Positions 44,026-51,146 of a DNA stretch of 64,000 nt are shown here, piece after piece (positions within the stretch are counted from its first letter, which is position 1; each line of letters starts with the position of its first letter). Both the position numbers and the translations under genes were made by a program. The DNA is from Streptomyces rishiriensis. Lineage in GTDB: Bacteria; Actinomycetota; Actinomycetes; Streptomycetales; Streptomycetaceae. Location: NCBI RefSeq assembly GCF_003112535.1, contig NZ_BEWA01000003.1, positions 372,001 to 436,000 on the forward strand, read 5' to 3'. Below the pieces are notes generated by a model that did not search any database, was not told the origin of the DNA, and saw only the letters and a program-made list of their open reading frames with translations.

Positions 44026-44439
44026 TCAGCCCGGTATCTCGGGGGCGTACGTGCCGAAACTCCAGAGGTTGCCCTCGAGATCGCGGGCCATGTAGTCCCG
44101 CGAGCCGTACTCCTGGTCCGTCGGGGGCATCAGGATCTCCGCGCCGTGCTCCACGGCTCGCCGGTGATGTGCGTCGACGTCGTCCACCACGACGTACACG
44201 CCGGTCGGGCCCGCGCCCTTCATCGCCGTGTCGAAGACGCCGCCGCGGCCCTTGGAGCCCAGCATCACCGCGCCGTTGCCCTGGACCAGCTCGGCGTGCA
44301 TGACCGAGCCGTCCTCTCCCTCGTACACGGACAGCTCCGTGAAGCCCAGGGCCTCGGTGAGCTGCCGGATCGCCGCCTTCGCGTCGGCGTACAACACCGT
44401 CGGGAAGAGGCTTGGACGCCCGCCGTTCGTAGCTGCCAT
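44026..44439 (-). CDS. VOC-family (glyoxalase/bleomycin-resistance-like) protein
   Basis: A 137-residue single-domain VOC protein. LFPTVLYADAKAAIRQLTEA and LGFTELSVYEGEDGSVMHAE form the first beta-alpha-beta-beta-beta module. VYVVVDDVDAHHRRAVEHGA, EILMPPTDQEYGSRDYMARD and LEGNLWSFGTY form the second. The GSRDYMARDLEGNLW sequence is typical of the PhnB-like subgroup. ATG 44439 is supported by AGGGAG about 9 nt upstream. An upstream in-frame extension to 44532 would translate the adjacent 12-bp repeats into SDHSSDHSS and is unlikely. Substrate unknown. Confidence 0.87.
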   Translation of the reverse strand: MAATNGGRPSLFPTVLYADAKAAIRQLTEALGFTELSVYEGEDGSVMHAELVQGNGAVMLGSKGRGGVFDTAMKGAGPTGVYVVVDDVDAHHRRAVEHGAEILMPPTDQEYGSRDYMARDLEGNLWSFGTYAPEIPG

Positions 44440-44460
44440 GCCGATCACTCCCTTGTGATG

Positions 44461-44496
44461 CGAGCTGTGATCCGAGCTGTGGTCCGAGCCGTGATC
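44461..44496. repeat. Three 12-bp tandem repeats upstream of the VOC gene
   Basis: CGAGCTGTGATC-like units occur at 44461, 44473 and 44485 with one substitution each. They lie in the 5' leader of the VOC gene, within the 348-bp interval between it and the ABC-F gene. Confidence 0.8.
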
Positions 44497-44692
44497 CATG
44501 CCGGATTCCTGACCCGCCCCCCAGTCTGGCACCCGGCACCGACAACGCCCCCTGACCGGGGGATCCGGCGCAGGCGCCCGAGCGCGGGACCGGTCGGACC
44601 GCTGGACTGATGGACGGACGGACCGCGCAAAAACACGGCGCCGCGGCCTGATCGAACACCTGGACCCAGAAAAAGTGCTTGCACGGTCCCGT

Positions 44693-44698
44693 TAGACT
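44693..44698 (+). promoter_or_regulatory. -10 box placing transcription start at the upstream ORF
   Basis: TAGACT lies 6 nt before the ATG of the 7-codon leader ORF, so transcription would begin at or next to that ATG. No close -35 match is seen at 17 nt; TTGCAC at 44679 is too near. Confidence 0.45.
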
Positions 44699-44704
44699 GG
44701 CGTC

Positions 44705-44728
44705 ATGGCCATTCTCCTCGCGCATTAG
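44705..44728 (+). CDS. 7-codon leader peptide MAILLAH upstream of the ABC-F gene
   Basis: ATG to TAG encodes MAILLAH. It is probably translated from a leaderless message, because a -10-like TAGACT lies 6 nt before the ATG and there is no ribosome-binding site. A hairpin begins 2 nt after its stop. Short hydrophobic leaders preceding antibiotic-responsive ABC-F or rRNA methylase genes act as ribosome-stalling attenuators, and the arrangement here has the same layout. No homology search was possible, so the leader is proposed from layout alone. Confidence 0.55.
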   Translation: MAILLAH

Positions 44729-44730
44729 AC

Positions 44731-44761
44731 GGCGGGAACGTCCTCAGCCGCCCATCCCGCC
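44731..44761 (+). promoter_or_regulatory. Leader hairpin between the upstream ORF and the ABC-F gene
   Basis: GGCGGGA (44731-44737) and TCCCGCC (44755-44761) are exact complements, with a 17-nt loop. The hairpin lies directly after the leader stop codon and 26 nt before the ABC-F start, the position expected for an attenuator or for a structure that masks the start region (CTGGAG near 44775 is the likely ribosome-binding site). Confidence 0.55.
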
Positions 44762-44787
44762 AACGACCCCCGCTCTGGAGTCTGTCC

Positions 44788-46386
44788 GTGATCTCCGCCT
44801 CCGGCATCGAGCTGCGCGCCGGCGCCCGCATCCTCATCGAGAACGCCTCCTTCCGTGTGGCCAAGGGCGACCGCATCGGTCTGGTCGGGCGCAACGGCGC
44901 CGGCAAGACCACCCTGACCAAGGTCCTGGCCGGTGAGGGCATCCCGGCCGCCGGTCAGGTCACCCGCTCCGGCGAGGTCGGCTACCTCCCGCAGGATCCC
45001 CGCACCGGCGACCTCGACGTCCTCGCGCGCGACCGCATCCTCTCCGCGCGCGGCCTGGACGTCCTGATCCGCAAGATGCGCGAGAACGAACAGCGGATCG
45101 CCAACGGCGCCGGCGCCACCCGGGACAAGGCGATGCGCCAGTACGAGCGCCAGGAGACGGAGTTCCTCACCAAGGGCGGGTACGCCGCCGAGGCCGAGGC
45201 CGCCACCATCGCCGCCGCGCTCAACCTGCCCGACCGTGTGCTCGGCCAGCCCCTGCACACGCTCTCCGGCGGTCAGCGCCGCCGCGTGGAGCTGGCCCGC
45301 ATCCTGTTCTCCGACGCGGACACCCTGCTCCTCGACGAGCCGACCAACCACCTCGACGCCGACTCGATCGTCTGGCTGCGCGACTACCTCAAGACCTACC
45401 GCGGCGGCTTCATCGTCATCAGCCACGACGTCGACCTGGTCGAGACGGTCGTCAACAAGGTGTTCTACCTGGACGCCAACCGGTCCCAGATCGACGTCTA
45501 CAACATGGGCTGGCGGCTCTACCAGCAGCAGCGCGAGTCCGACGAGAAGCGCCGCAAGCGCGAGCGGCAGAACGCCGAGAAGAAGGCCGCCGCACTGCAC
45601 TCGCAGGCCGACAAGATGCGCGCCAAGGCCACCAAGACGGTCGCGGCGCAGAACATGGCCCGCCGTGCCGACAAGCTGCTGTCCGGCCTGGAGGCGGTCC
45701 GCCAGTCCGACAAGGTCGCCAAGCTCCGCTTCCCCGAGCCCGCGCCCTGCGGCAAGACGCCCCTGATGGCCGAGGGCCTGTCGAAGTCCTACGGCTCGCT
45801 GGAGATCTTCACCGACGTCGACCTGGCCATCGACAAGGGTTCGCGCGTGGTCATCCTCGGCCTCAACGGCGCCGGCAAGACGACCCTGCTGCGGCTGCTC
45901 GGCGGCGCCGAACAGCCCGACACCGGCGAGGTCATCGAGGGCCACGGCCTCAAGCTCGGCTACTACGCCCAGGAGCACGAGACCCTCGACCCGGAGCGCA
46001 CGGTCCTGGAGAACATGCGCTCCGCCGCCCCCGACCTGGATCTGGTCGAGGTCCGCAAGACGCTCGGCTCGTTCCTCTTCTCCGGCGACGACGTCGACAA
46101 GCCCGCCGGCGTCCTGTCCGGCGGCGAGAAGACCCGGCTGGCCCTCGCCACCCTCGTGGTCTCCTCGGCCAACGTCCTGCTCCTCGACGAGCCCACCAAC
46201 AACCTCGACCCGGCCAGCCGCGAGGAGATCCTCGGCGCGCTGCGCACCTACAAGGGCGCGGTCGTCCTCGTCACCCACGACGAGGGCGCGGTGGAGGCGC
46301 TGCAGCCGGAGCGGATCATCCTGCTGCCCGACGGCGTCGAGGACCTGTGGGGTTCCGACTACGCGGATCTCGTCGCCCTGGCTTGA
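44788..46386 (+). CDS. ABC-F family ATP-binding protein (ribosome-associated type)
   Basis: A 532-residue soluble protein with two ABC domains and no membrane segment. Domain 1 has GLVGRNGAGKTTLTKVLAG, signature LSGGQRRRVELARIL and Walker B LLLDEPTNHLD. The inter-domain linker is long and charged (QQQRESDEKRRKRERQNAEK). Domain 2 has LGLNGAGKTTLLRLLGG, LSGGEKTRLALATLV and LLLDEPTNNLD. Such proteins act on the ribosome as translation factors or in antibiotic protection; the subgroup cannot be fixed here. GTG 44788 matches the family opening MISASGIELRAGARIL. The upstream leader ORF and hairpin suggest attenuation control. Confidence 0.92.
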   Translation: MISASGIELRAGARILIENASFRVAKGDRIGLVGRNGAGKTTLTKVLAGEGIPAAGQVTRSGEVGYLPQDPRTGDLDVLARDRILSARGLDVLIRKMRENEQRIANGAGATRDKAMRQYERQETEFLTKGGYAAEAEAATIAAALNLPDRVLGQPLHTLSGGQRRRVELARILFSDADTLLLDEPTNHLDADSIVWLRDYLKTYRGGFIVISHDVDLVETVVNKVFYLDANRSQIDVYNMGWRLYQQQRESDEKRRKRERQNAEKKAAALHSQADKMRAKATKTVAAQNMARRADKLLSGLEAVRQSDKVAKLRFPEPAPCGKTPLMAEGLSKSYGSLEIFTDVDLAIDKGSRVVILGLNGAGKTTLLRLLGGAEQPDTGEVIEGHGLKLGYYAQEHETLDPERTVLENMRSAAPDLDLVEVRKTLGSFLFSGDDVDKPAGVLSGGEKTRLALATLVVSSANVLLLDEPTNNLDPASREEILGALRTYKGAVVLVTHDEGAVEALQPERIILLPDGVEDLWGSDYADLVALA

Positions 46387-46394
46387 TCATCGGC

Positions 46395-46425
46395 GATGGA
46401 TCATTCGGCCCATCGGTGATCCATC
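46395..46425. terminator. Inverted repeat after the ABC-F gene
   Basis: GATGGATCA (46395-46403) and TGATCCATC (46417-46425) are perfect complements, starting 9 bp after the ABC-F stop. It could terminate the ABC-F message. Each arm contains GATC, the core target of Gbn, whose gene is the next one downstream. Confidence 0.5.
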
Positions 46426-46475
46426 ATCTGTGTGAGATCTCCTCGTATCGAGGTGTGTCATACATCGATTTCCCG

Positions 46476-46506
46476 GCCGATCCCTTTGTCGACAAGGGAT
46501 CGGCCG
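46476..46506. promoter_or_regulatory. 31-bp inverted repeat with GATC in both arms, upstream of gbn
   Basis: GGCCGATCCCTT (46476-46487) and AAGGGATCGGCC (46495-46506) flank TGTCGAC, itself containing a partial palindrome. It lies about 200 bp upstream of gbn. It may be a terminator, an operator or both. CGTTCG/CGAACG (46544-46561) is a further small inverted repeat downstream. No gene is seen in 46387-46669. Confidence 0.55.
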
Positions 46507-46708
46507 TCTCGCGTCTCTGACCTGGCACTTCGCGAAAGAACCCGTTCGGCGGTACGAACGCGCACACGTGGAATCATGGCTTCCGCTTGTGGGGACGCGC
46601 TCCTGTCGTCAAAACCGTCTCGCACGGACCTTGCCGAATGGGTGGCCATCACGTCCCGGAGGGGTGATCATGAGGAGACCAGAGCGCACTTCCCATGAGG
46701 AGGCACGG

Positions 46709-46930
46709 GTGGCCGAGACTCTGAAGAAGGGCAGCCGGGTAACCGGCGCCGCGCGCGACAAGCTCGCGGCAGACCTGAAGAAGAAGTACGACTCCGGTGC
46801 GAGCATCCGGGCACTGGCCGAGGAGACCGGCCGCTCGTATGGCTTCGTGCACCGGATGCTCAGCGAGTCGGGCGTCACGCTCCGTGGGCGTGGCGGGGCG
46901 ACCCGAGGCAAGAAGGCCGCCTCGTCCTGA
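46709..46930 (+). CDS. gbn: Gbn: small GATC-binding nucleoid-associated protein (SCO1839 type)
   Basis: A 73-residue basic protein with one helix-turn-helix: RDKLAADLKKKYDSGASIRA then LAEETGRSYGFVHRMLSESG. The C-terminal tail is basic and Gly/Lys-rich (RGRGGATRGKKAASS). Sequence and length match the Streptomyces nucleoid-associated protein Gbn, reported to bind GATC-containing sites and to affect development. GTG 46709 has GAGGAGG at 5-6 nt. An in-frame ATG at 46670 also has a good site (GGAGGGG) and would add 13 residues. Confidence 0.9.
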   Translation: MAETLKKGSRVTGAARDKLAADLKKKYDSGASIRALAEETGRSYGFVHRMLSESGVTLRGRGGATRGKKAASS

Positions 46931-47009
46931 CCTCCGGGCGGCCCATGGGCTTCGACGGTGGCCACCCGGTCGGTGATCCGATCGGCCGGGTGGTTACTGT
47001 GCAGTCACT

Positions 47010-47031
47010 TAGCTGACCGCTAGCTGACCGC
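47010..47031. repeat. Tandem 11-bp direct repeat before the enoyl-CoA hydratase gene
   Basis: TAGCTGACCGC occurs twice without a gap (47010-47020, 47021-47031), ending 18 bp before ATG 47050. Position and 11-bp (one helical turn) spacing suit an operator or sigma-factor-adjacent activator site; the owner is unknown. Confidence 0.6.
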
Positions 47032-47049
47032 ACCCACCGGAGGCGCCCC

Positions 47050-47853
47050 ATGGCCACGCCCGACCAGGAACTCGTTCCCCTGCTCGACAAGGACGGCGTA
47101 CGGCTCACCGTCGACGACGCGCTCGCCACGGTGACGCTGGCCAACCCGGCCAAGCGCAACGCGCAGAGCCCCGCCATGTGGCGGGCCCTCGCCGAAGCCG
47201 GGCGGCTGGTGCCGGGCTCCGTCCGCGTGGTCGTGCTGCGCGGCGAGGGCAAGTCTTTCTCCGCCGGACTCGACCGGCAGATGTTCACGCCCGAGGGGAT
47301 CGAGGGCGAACCGTCCTTCATCAATCTCGCACGCAGTGGCGACGCCGAACTCGACGCCGCCATCGCCGGGTTCCAGGAGGGCTTCACCTGGTGGCGGCGC
47401 AACGACGTCGTGTCCATCGCCGCCGTCCAGGGCCACGCCATCGGTGCGGGCTTCCAGCTGGCCCTCGCCTGTGATCTGCGCGTCGTCGCCGACGACGTGC
47501 AGTTCGCCATGCGCGAGACCAGCCTCGGCCTGGTACCGGACCTGACGGGCACACACCCCCTGGTCTCCCTGGTCGGCTACGGCCGCGCGGTCGAGATCTG
47601 CCTCACCGGCCGGTTCGTGCACGCCGAGGAGGCGGTGAGCACCGGCCTGGCCAACGCCGCCGTGCCCGCGACCGACCTCGACACCACCGTCCGCGAGCTG
47701 GCCGCGGCGATCCTGGCCGCACCCCGCGAGGCCGTCATCGAGACCAAGGCCCTGCTGCGCGGCGCCGGCGACCGCACCTACGACGAACAGCGCGCCGCCG
47801 AGCGCGCCGCCCAGGGCCGCCGGCTGCGGGACCTGGCCGGCCTCGGCGAATAG
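47050..47853 (+). CDS. Enoyl-CoA hydratase/isomerase-family (crotonase) protein
   Basis: A 267-residue crotonase-fold protein. The CoA-binding and oxyanion-hole segments are VVLRGEGKSFSAGLDRQMFT and VQGHAIGAGFQLALACDLRV. The catalytic-region segment is MRETSLGLVPDLTGTHPLVS, with Pro/Asp in place of the second catalytic Glu of true hydratases, so it may be an isomerase or another crotonase activity. The segment ILAAPREAVIETKALLRGA is typical of the C-terminal helical domain. ATG 47050 has GGAGG about 9 nt upstream. Substrate unknown. Confidence 0.88.
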   Translation: MATPDQELVPLLDKDGVRLTVDDALATVTLANPAKRNAQSPAMWRALAEAGRLVPGSVRVVVLRGEGKSFSAGLDRQMFTPEGIEGEPSFINLARSGDAELDAAIAGFQEGFTWWRRNDVVSIAAVQGHAIGAGFQLALACDLRVVADDVQFAMRETSLGLVPDLTGTHPLVSLVGYGRAVEICLTGRFVHAEEAVSTGLANAAVPATDLDTTVRELAAAILAAPREAVIETKALLRGAGDRTYDEQRAAERAAQGRRLRDLAGLGE

Positions 47854-47874
47854 CCGCCTTCTCGCGGACCGCGG

Positions 47875-48588
47875 TCACTCCACGGCCGTGACCAGCACGG
47901 TCACCGTCGGGTGATCCGGCAGCGCCTCCGACACCGCCGCGCGCACCTGCCGGGCCACGTCCAGGGCCCGGTGGTGCCCGCTCACCGCGATCTCCACGCG
48001 GGCGTGGCGGTGCGGCAGCGCGGTCGCGTGTTCGCGCTCCTCGATGCGCACCGCCCTGCCGACGACATCGGTCAGCCGGGTCACCCCGGCCACGGACAGC
48101 GCGGCGACGGTCGCACGCGCCTCGTCGCCGTGTTGTCTCGCCCCGACCGGCGGCGGCTCGGGCCCGGGGCGTACCGCCTCCGGTTCCCGCTCCTCGTCCA
48201 GCAGGGCCGTCACCCGCAGGTCGACGTCCGACACCACCAGGCCGAGACGCTCCGTCGCGGCCGCCGCCAGCGCTGAGCGCAGGCGCGACGCCGCCGCTGG
48301 CAGCGGCTCGGACGCGTACACGGCGATGTCCGCCGTCACCCGCACCGGCCCGGTCGCCGGCGCGCCGGGTGGAGGCGGCACCACGGGCTCGTCCACCCCC
48401 GGCGGGCCGGCCGGCGCGATCCGCAGCTCGTCCAGCCGGACGCCCTCCATATGGCGTACCGCCTTCCGCAGCACCGCCCCGGCCGCCGCCTCCGTGATCC
48501 ACGCACCGTCCCGCGGGCCGCCCAGGGGGAGCAGCCTGCCCAGGCCCAGCTGATGCCGTACCGCGCTCGTCCATCCGTCCGCCGTCAT
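47875..48588 (-). CDS. Hypothetical protein, Streptomyces P10-like family, beside the Asp23 module
   Basis: About 237 residues. The N-terminus (ADGWTSAVRHQLGLGRLLPL) is followed by WITEAAAGAVLRKAVRHMEG and a Pro-rich region. The C-terminal half (RVEIAVSGHHRALDVARQVR then AAVSEALPDHPTVTVLVTAV) resembles the beta-alpha-beta of Asp23-family proteins. Homologues carry the uninformative label nucleopolyhedrovirus P10 family. ATG 48588 was chosen. It diverges from the asp23 gene by about 100 bp, which supports participation in the same envelope-related function; that function itself is not known. Confidence 0.7.
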   Translation of the reverse strand: MTADGWTSAVRHQLGLGRLLPLGGPRDGAWITEAAAGAVLRKAVRHMEGVRLDELRIAPAGPPGVDEPVVPPPPGAPATGPVRVTADIAVYASEPLPAAASRLRSALAAAATERLGLVVSDVDLRVTALLDEEREPEAVRPGPEPPPVGARQHGDEARATVAALSVAGVTRLTDVVGRAVRIEEREHATALPHRHARVEIAVSGHHRALDVARQVRAAVSEALPDHPTVTVLVTAVE

Positions 48589-48685
48589 TACTCCAGCGTG
48601 CCGCATCCCCGGAGCGAGGACGGGCAACCGCGCTTACCGTGGTCGTAAGGGGGCGAAAAGGAACCGGACGTAAGGACGTACGGCG

Positions 48686-49171
48686 ATGAGCGAGGCAGTC
48701 GAGCAGAACCGGACGCAGACCCCCGACGGCGGCACGGAATCGCCGCAGACCCGTAAGACGGCCCGGCGCGGCGGCGGGGACCCGGCCACTCGCGGACGGA
48801 CCACCATCGCCGACGGGGTCGTGGAGAAGATCGCGGGCCTCGCGGCCCGGGACGTGCTGGGCGTCCACACCATGGGCAGCGGCCTCAGCCGTACCTTCGG
48901 CGCCGTGCGCGACCGGGTGCCCGGCGGCTCGAAGTCCGTCACCCGGGGCGTGAAGGCCGAGGTCGGCGAGGTGCAGACCGCGCTCGACCTGGAGATCGTC
49001 GTCGACTACGGCGTGGCCATCGCCGACGTCGCGCAGGCCGTGCGGGAGAACGTGATCACGGCCGTGGAGCGCATGACGGGCCTGGAGGTCGTCGAGGTCA
49101 ACATCGCGGTCAGCGACGTCAAACTGCCCGACGACGAGGACGAGGAGCCCGAGCAGCCCCGGATCCAGTGA
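48686..49171 (+). CDS. Asp23/Gls24-family envelope stress protein
   Basis: A 161-residue Asp23-family protein. The first ~35 residues are disordered (EQNRTQTPDGGTESPQTRK). The domain runs RTTIADGVVEKIAGLAARDV to LEIVVDYGVAIADVAQAVRE and MTGLEVVEVNIAVSDVKLPD, with the typical repeated beta-alpha pattern. The C-terminus is acidic (DDEDEEPEQPRIQ). Asp23 proteins form a cytoplasmic layer under the membrane, anchored by AmaP in staphylococci. It is the first of five genes running to 51041. Confidence 0.9.
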   Translation: MSEAVEQNRTQTPDGGTESPQTRKTARRGGGDPATRGRTTIADGVVEKIAGLAARDVLGVHTMGSGLSRTFGAVRDRVPGGSKSVTRGVKAEVGEVQTALDLEIVVDYGVAIADVAQAVRENVITAVERMTGLEVVEVNIAVSDVKLPDDEDEEPEQPRIQ

Positions 49172-49226
49172 CCCACGCACGACACGCAGCGGCCCCGGGT
49201 GACCGGGCCGCCGAGGGGAGAACACC

Positions 49227-49412
49227 TTGAGCATGGCCGTGGTCGGCATGATCGCCGGCATGGCGCTGGGCTTCGCCGGATACTTCGGCGGGTTCGGGGC
49301 CTTCGTGCTGGTGGCGGCGCTGGGCGCCATCGGGTTCGTCGTCGGCCGGTTCCTGGAAGGGGACCTGGACCTCGGCGACCTGTTCCGCACCCGCGACGAC
49401 CGCCGCAGGTGA
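49227..49412 (+). CDS. Small membrane protein, DUF2273-like
   Basis: A 61-residue protein with hydrophobic segments MAVVGMIAGMALGFAGYFGG and AFVLVAALGAIGFVVGRFLE, then a charged tail (DLDLGDLFRTRDDRRR). The pattern and context match DUF2273-type small proteins found with Asp23 and AmaP. ATG 49227 and ATG 49233 are both possible; GAGGGGAG precedes. Its TGA overlaps the start of the next gene. Confidence 0.8.
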   Translation: MSMAVVGMIAGMALGFAGYFGGFGAFVLVAALGAIGFVVGRFLEGDLDLGDLFRTRDDRRR

Positions 49413-49828
49413 CCACCGTGACCGAGGGGAGCGACGGCGTCGGCCGGCGCTCGGCCGCCGTCCCCCCGGGCCGGCGCGGCGCGACCCGCATCGCCGACCG
49501 GGTCGTGGCGAAGGTCGCCGCCCAGGCGGCGCGCGAGGCGGTCGGCCCGCTGCCGCGGGACGCCGGGCCCCCGCACGCGACCGTCGTCGTCCGCCCGCAC
49601 GCGAGGCCCCGGTCGTCCGGGGAGCCCGCGGCGGACGCGGCGCACGTCCGGGTCCATCTGGAACTCGACTATCCGACCGACATCGGGGCCCGCTGTCACG
49701 AGGTGCGTCGACACGTCGCCGAGCGGGTAGGCGCGTTGGTGGGAATGGAGGTTCCGGAGGTCGCCGTCCAGGTGGAGCGGCTGCACCTGGCATCTGCCCC
49801 CGGCGTGGCACAGGGGAGGACACGATGA
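49409..49828 (+). CDS. Second Asp23/Gls24-like protein
   Basis: A 139-residue divergent Asp23-family member. RGATRIADRVVAKVAAQAAR corresponds to the first domain helix and AAHVRVHLELDYPTDIGARC plus VGMEVPEVAVQVERLHL to the conserved beta-alpha-beta core. GTG 49409 overlaps the upstream stop (GTGA); GTG 49418 is an alternative. It lies between the DUF2273-like and DUF6286 genes in a tightly packed operon. Confidence 0.8.
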   Translation: MTTVTEGSDGVGRRSAAVPPGRRGATRIADRVVAKVAAQAAREAVGPLPRDAGPPHATVVVRPHARPRSSGEPAADAAHVRVHLELDYPTDIGARCHEVRRHVAERVGALVGMEVPEVAVQVERLHLASAPGVAQGRTR

Positions 49829-50457
49829 GCGAGCCCGAAGGCCCGCGGGCCGGCGCGGTGCCCGTGCTGGACAAGCCCGCCCAGGACGACGTCCCCGAGC
49901 AGGCCGCCGCACCCCCCGACCATCGCTTCTGGTCGGCGCGTCGGGTGCCGGCCGCCGTCGTCGCGGTGCTGCTGCTGGTCGTCGCGGGCGCCTTCCTGTA
50001 CGACGTCGCCGCCGTCCGGGCCCACCGGCCCGCCATGGCCTGGCGGCGCGCTCTCGCCCGCCAGCTCGCCGAGCGCCCGCTGGACGACGTCTGGGTGCTG
50101 GTCGGCGCCGGCGTCGCGGCCGCCCTCGGACTGTGGCTGATCACCCTGGCCGTCACCCCGGGCCTGCGGCACGTCCTGCCCATGAGCCGCCCCCACCCCG
50201 ACGTCCGCGCGGGCCTGCACCGGGACGCCGCCGCACTGGTGCTCCGCGACCGCGCCATGGAGATCGCCGGCGTGCAGTCGGCCCGGGTGCGCGTCCGCCG
50301 CCGCAGGGCCGACGTCCGTGCGGTCTGCCACTTCCGGGACCTGGACGACGTCCACGCGGACCTGGACACCGTCCTGACCGACGCGATCCGCGGGCTCGGC
50401 CTGGCCCGGCCGCCGGGACTGTCGGTCCATGTACGCCGGCCCGGGAAGAAGGGGTGA
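49825..50457 (+). CDS. DUF6286 membrane protein of the Asp23/AmaP operon
   Basis: A 210-residue protein with two transmembrane helices, AAVVAVLLLVVAGAFLYDVA (about 45-64) and VGAGVAAALGLWLITLAVTP (about 92-112). A C-terminal soluble domain (RDRAMEIAGVQSARVRVRRR then AVCHFRDLDDVHADLDTVLT) resembles the Asp23/AmaP beta-alpha unit. The arrangement suggests an AmaP-like anchor. ATG 49825 overlaps the preceding stop by 4 bp. Confidence 0.85.
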   Translation: MSEPEGPRAGAVPVLDKPAQDDVPEQAAAPPDHRFWSARRVPAAVVAVLLLVVAGAFLYDVAAVRAHRPAMAWRRALARQLAERPLDDVWVLVGAGVAAALGLWLITLAVTPGLRHVLPMSRPHPDVRAGLHRDAAALVLRDRAMEIAGVQSARVRVRRRRADVRAVCHFRDLDDVHADLDTVLTDAIRGLGLARPPGLSVHVRRPGKKG

Positions 50458-51041
50458 GGGCGATGCTCAGGACCGTCGACCGGGTGCTCGTGGGGGTCAT
50501 CGGGCTGGCGCTGCTCGCCGTCGGCGGCGCGGTGCTGGCCGTCGGACTGGGCGCCTCGCCGCCCTCGTGGTGGATCCACGACAGCCGCCACGACGTCCTC
50601 CTCACCACCGCCGAACGCACCCGCTGGCGCGGCGAGGCCTGGTGGTGGCCGACGGTCCTCGCCGCTCTGGCCCTCCTCGTGCTGCTGGCCCTGTGGTGGC
50701 TGGCCGCGGTCCTGCGCCGTCGCCGGCTCGGCGAGGTCCTGGTCGACACGGGCGACGGCGCGGGAGCGCTGCTGCGGGGCAGGGCCCTGGAAGGCGTGCT
50801 GGCGGGCGAGGCCGGCCGGCTGGACGGCATCGCGCACGCCCACGCCCGGCTGACCGGCCGCAGCGACGCTCCCGCGGCGGACGTCCGGCTGCTTTTGGAG
50901 CCCCACGTGGATCCGGCGACGACGCTGAACCGCCTGACCGCCGAGGCCCTGGCCCACGCGAGGGACTCGGCGGCGCTGCGGGCACTGCCGGCGACGGTGC
51001 GCATGAAGGGCGCCAGGCACAAGGCGGAAAGGGTCAGTTGA
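50454..51041 (+). CDS. amaP: AmaP-like alkaline shock response membrane anchor protein
   Basis: A 195-residue protein with an N-terminal helix (VLVGVIGLALLAVGGAVLAV), a short extracytoplasmic loop, and a second helix (VLAALALLVLLALWWLAAVL). The C-terminal cytoplasmic domain (VLAGEAGRLDGIAHAHARLT to DVRLLLEPHVDPATTLNRLT) is the AmaP/Asp23-interacting fold. GTG 50454 overlaps the previous stop and has GGAAG at 5 nt; ATG 50463 is the alternative. It is the last gene of the module. Confidence 0.82.
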   Translation: MRAMLRTVDRVLVGVIGLALLAVGGAVLAVGLGASPPSWWIHDSRHDVLLTTAERTRWRGEAWWWPTVLAALALLVLLALWWLAAVLRRRRLGEVLVDTGDGAGALLRGRALEGVLAGEAGRLDGIAHAHARLTGRSDAPAADVRLLLEPHVDPATTLNRLTAEALAHARDSAALRALPATVRMKGARHKAERVS

Positions 51042-51146
51042 GCCGCCTACCGCCCGGATGCCGCCCCGACCGCCGCAGATGCCGTCCCGGCCGCCCCGGG
51101 TGCCGTGCCGAGGCCCCGGGGGCCGTGTCGTCGTCTCCGGCGTGCG

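Noticed and set aside
44026..44532. Longer VOC protein starting at 44532
   Set aside because: The extension is only a His/Ser repeat, and the ATG at 44439 has a proper ribosome-binding site.
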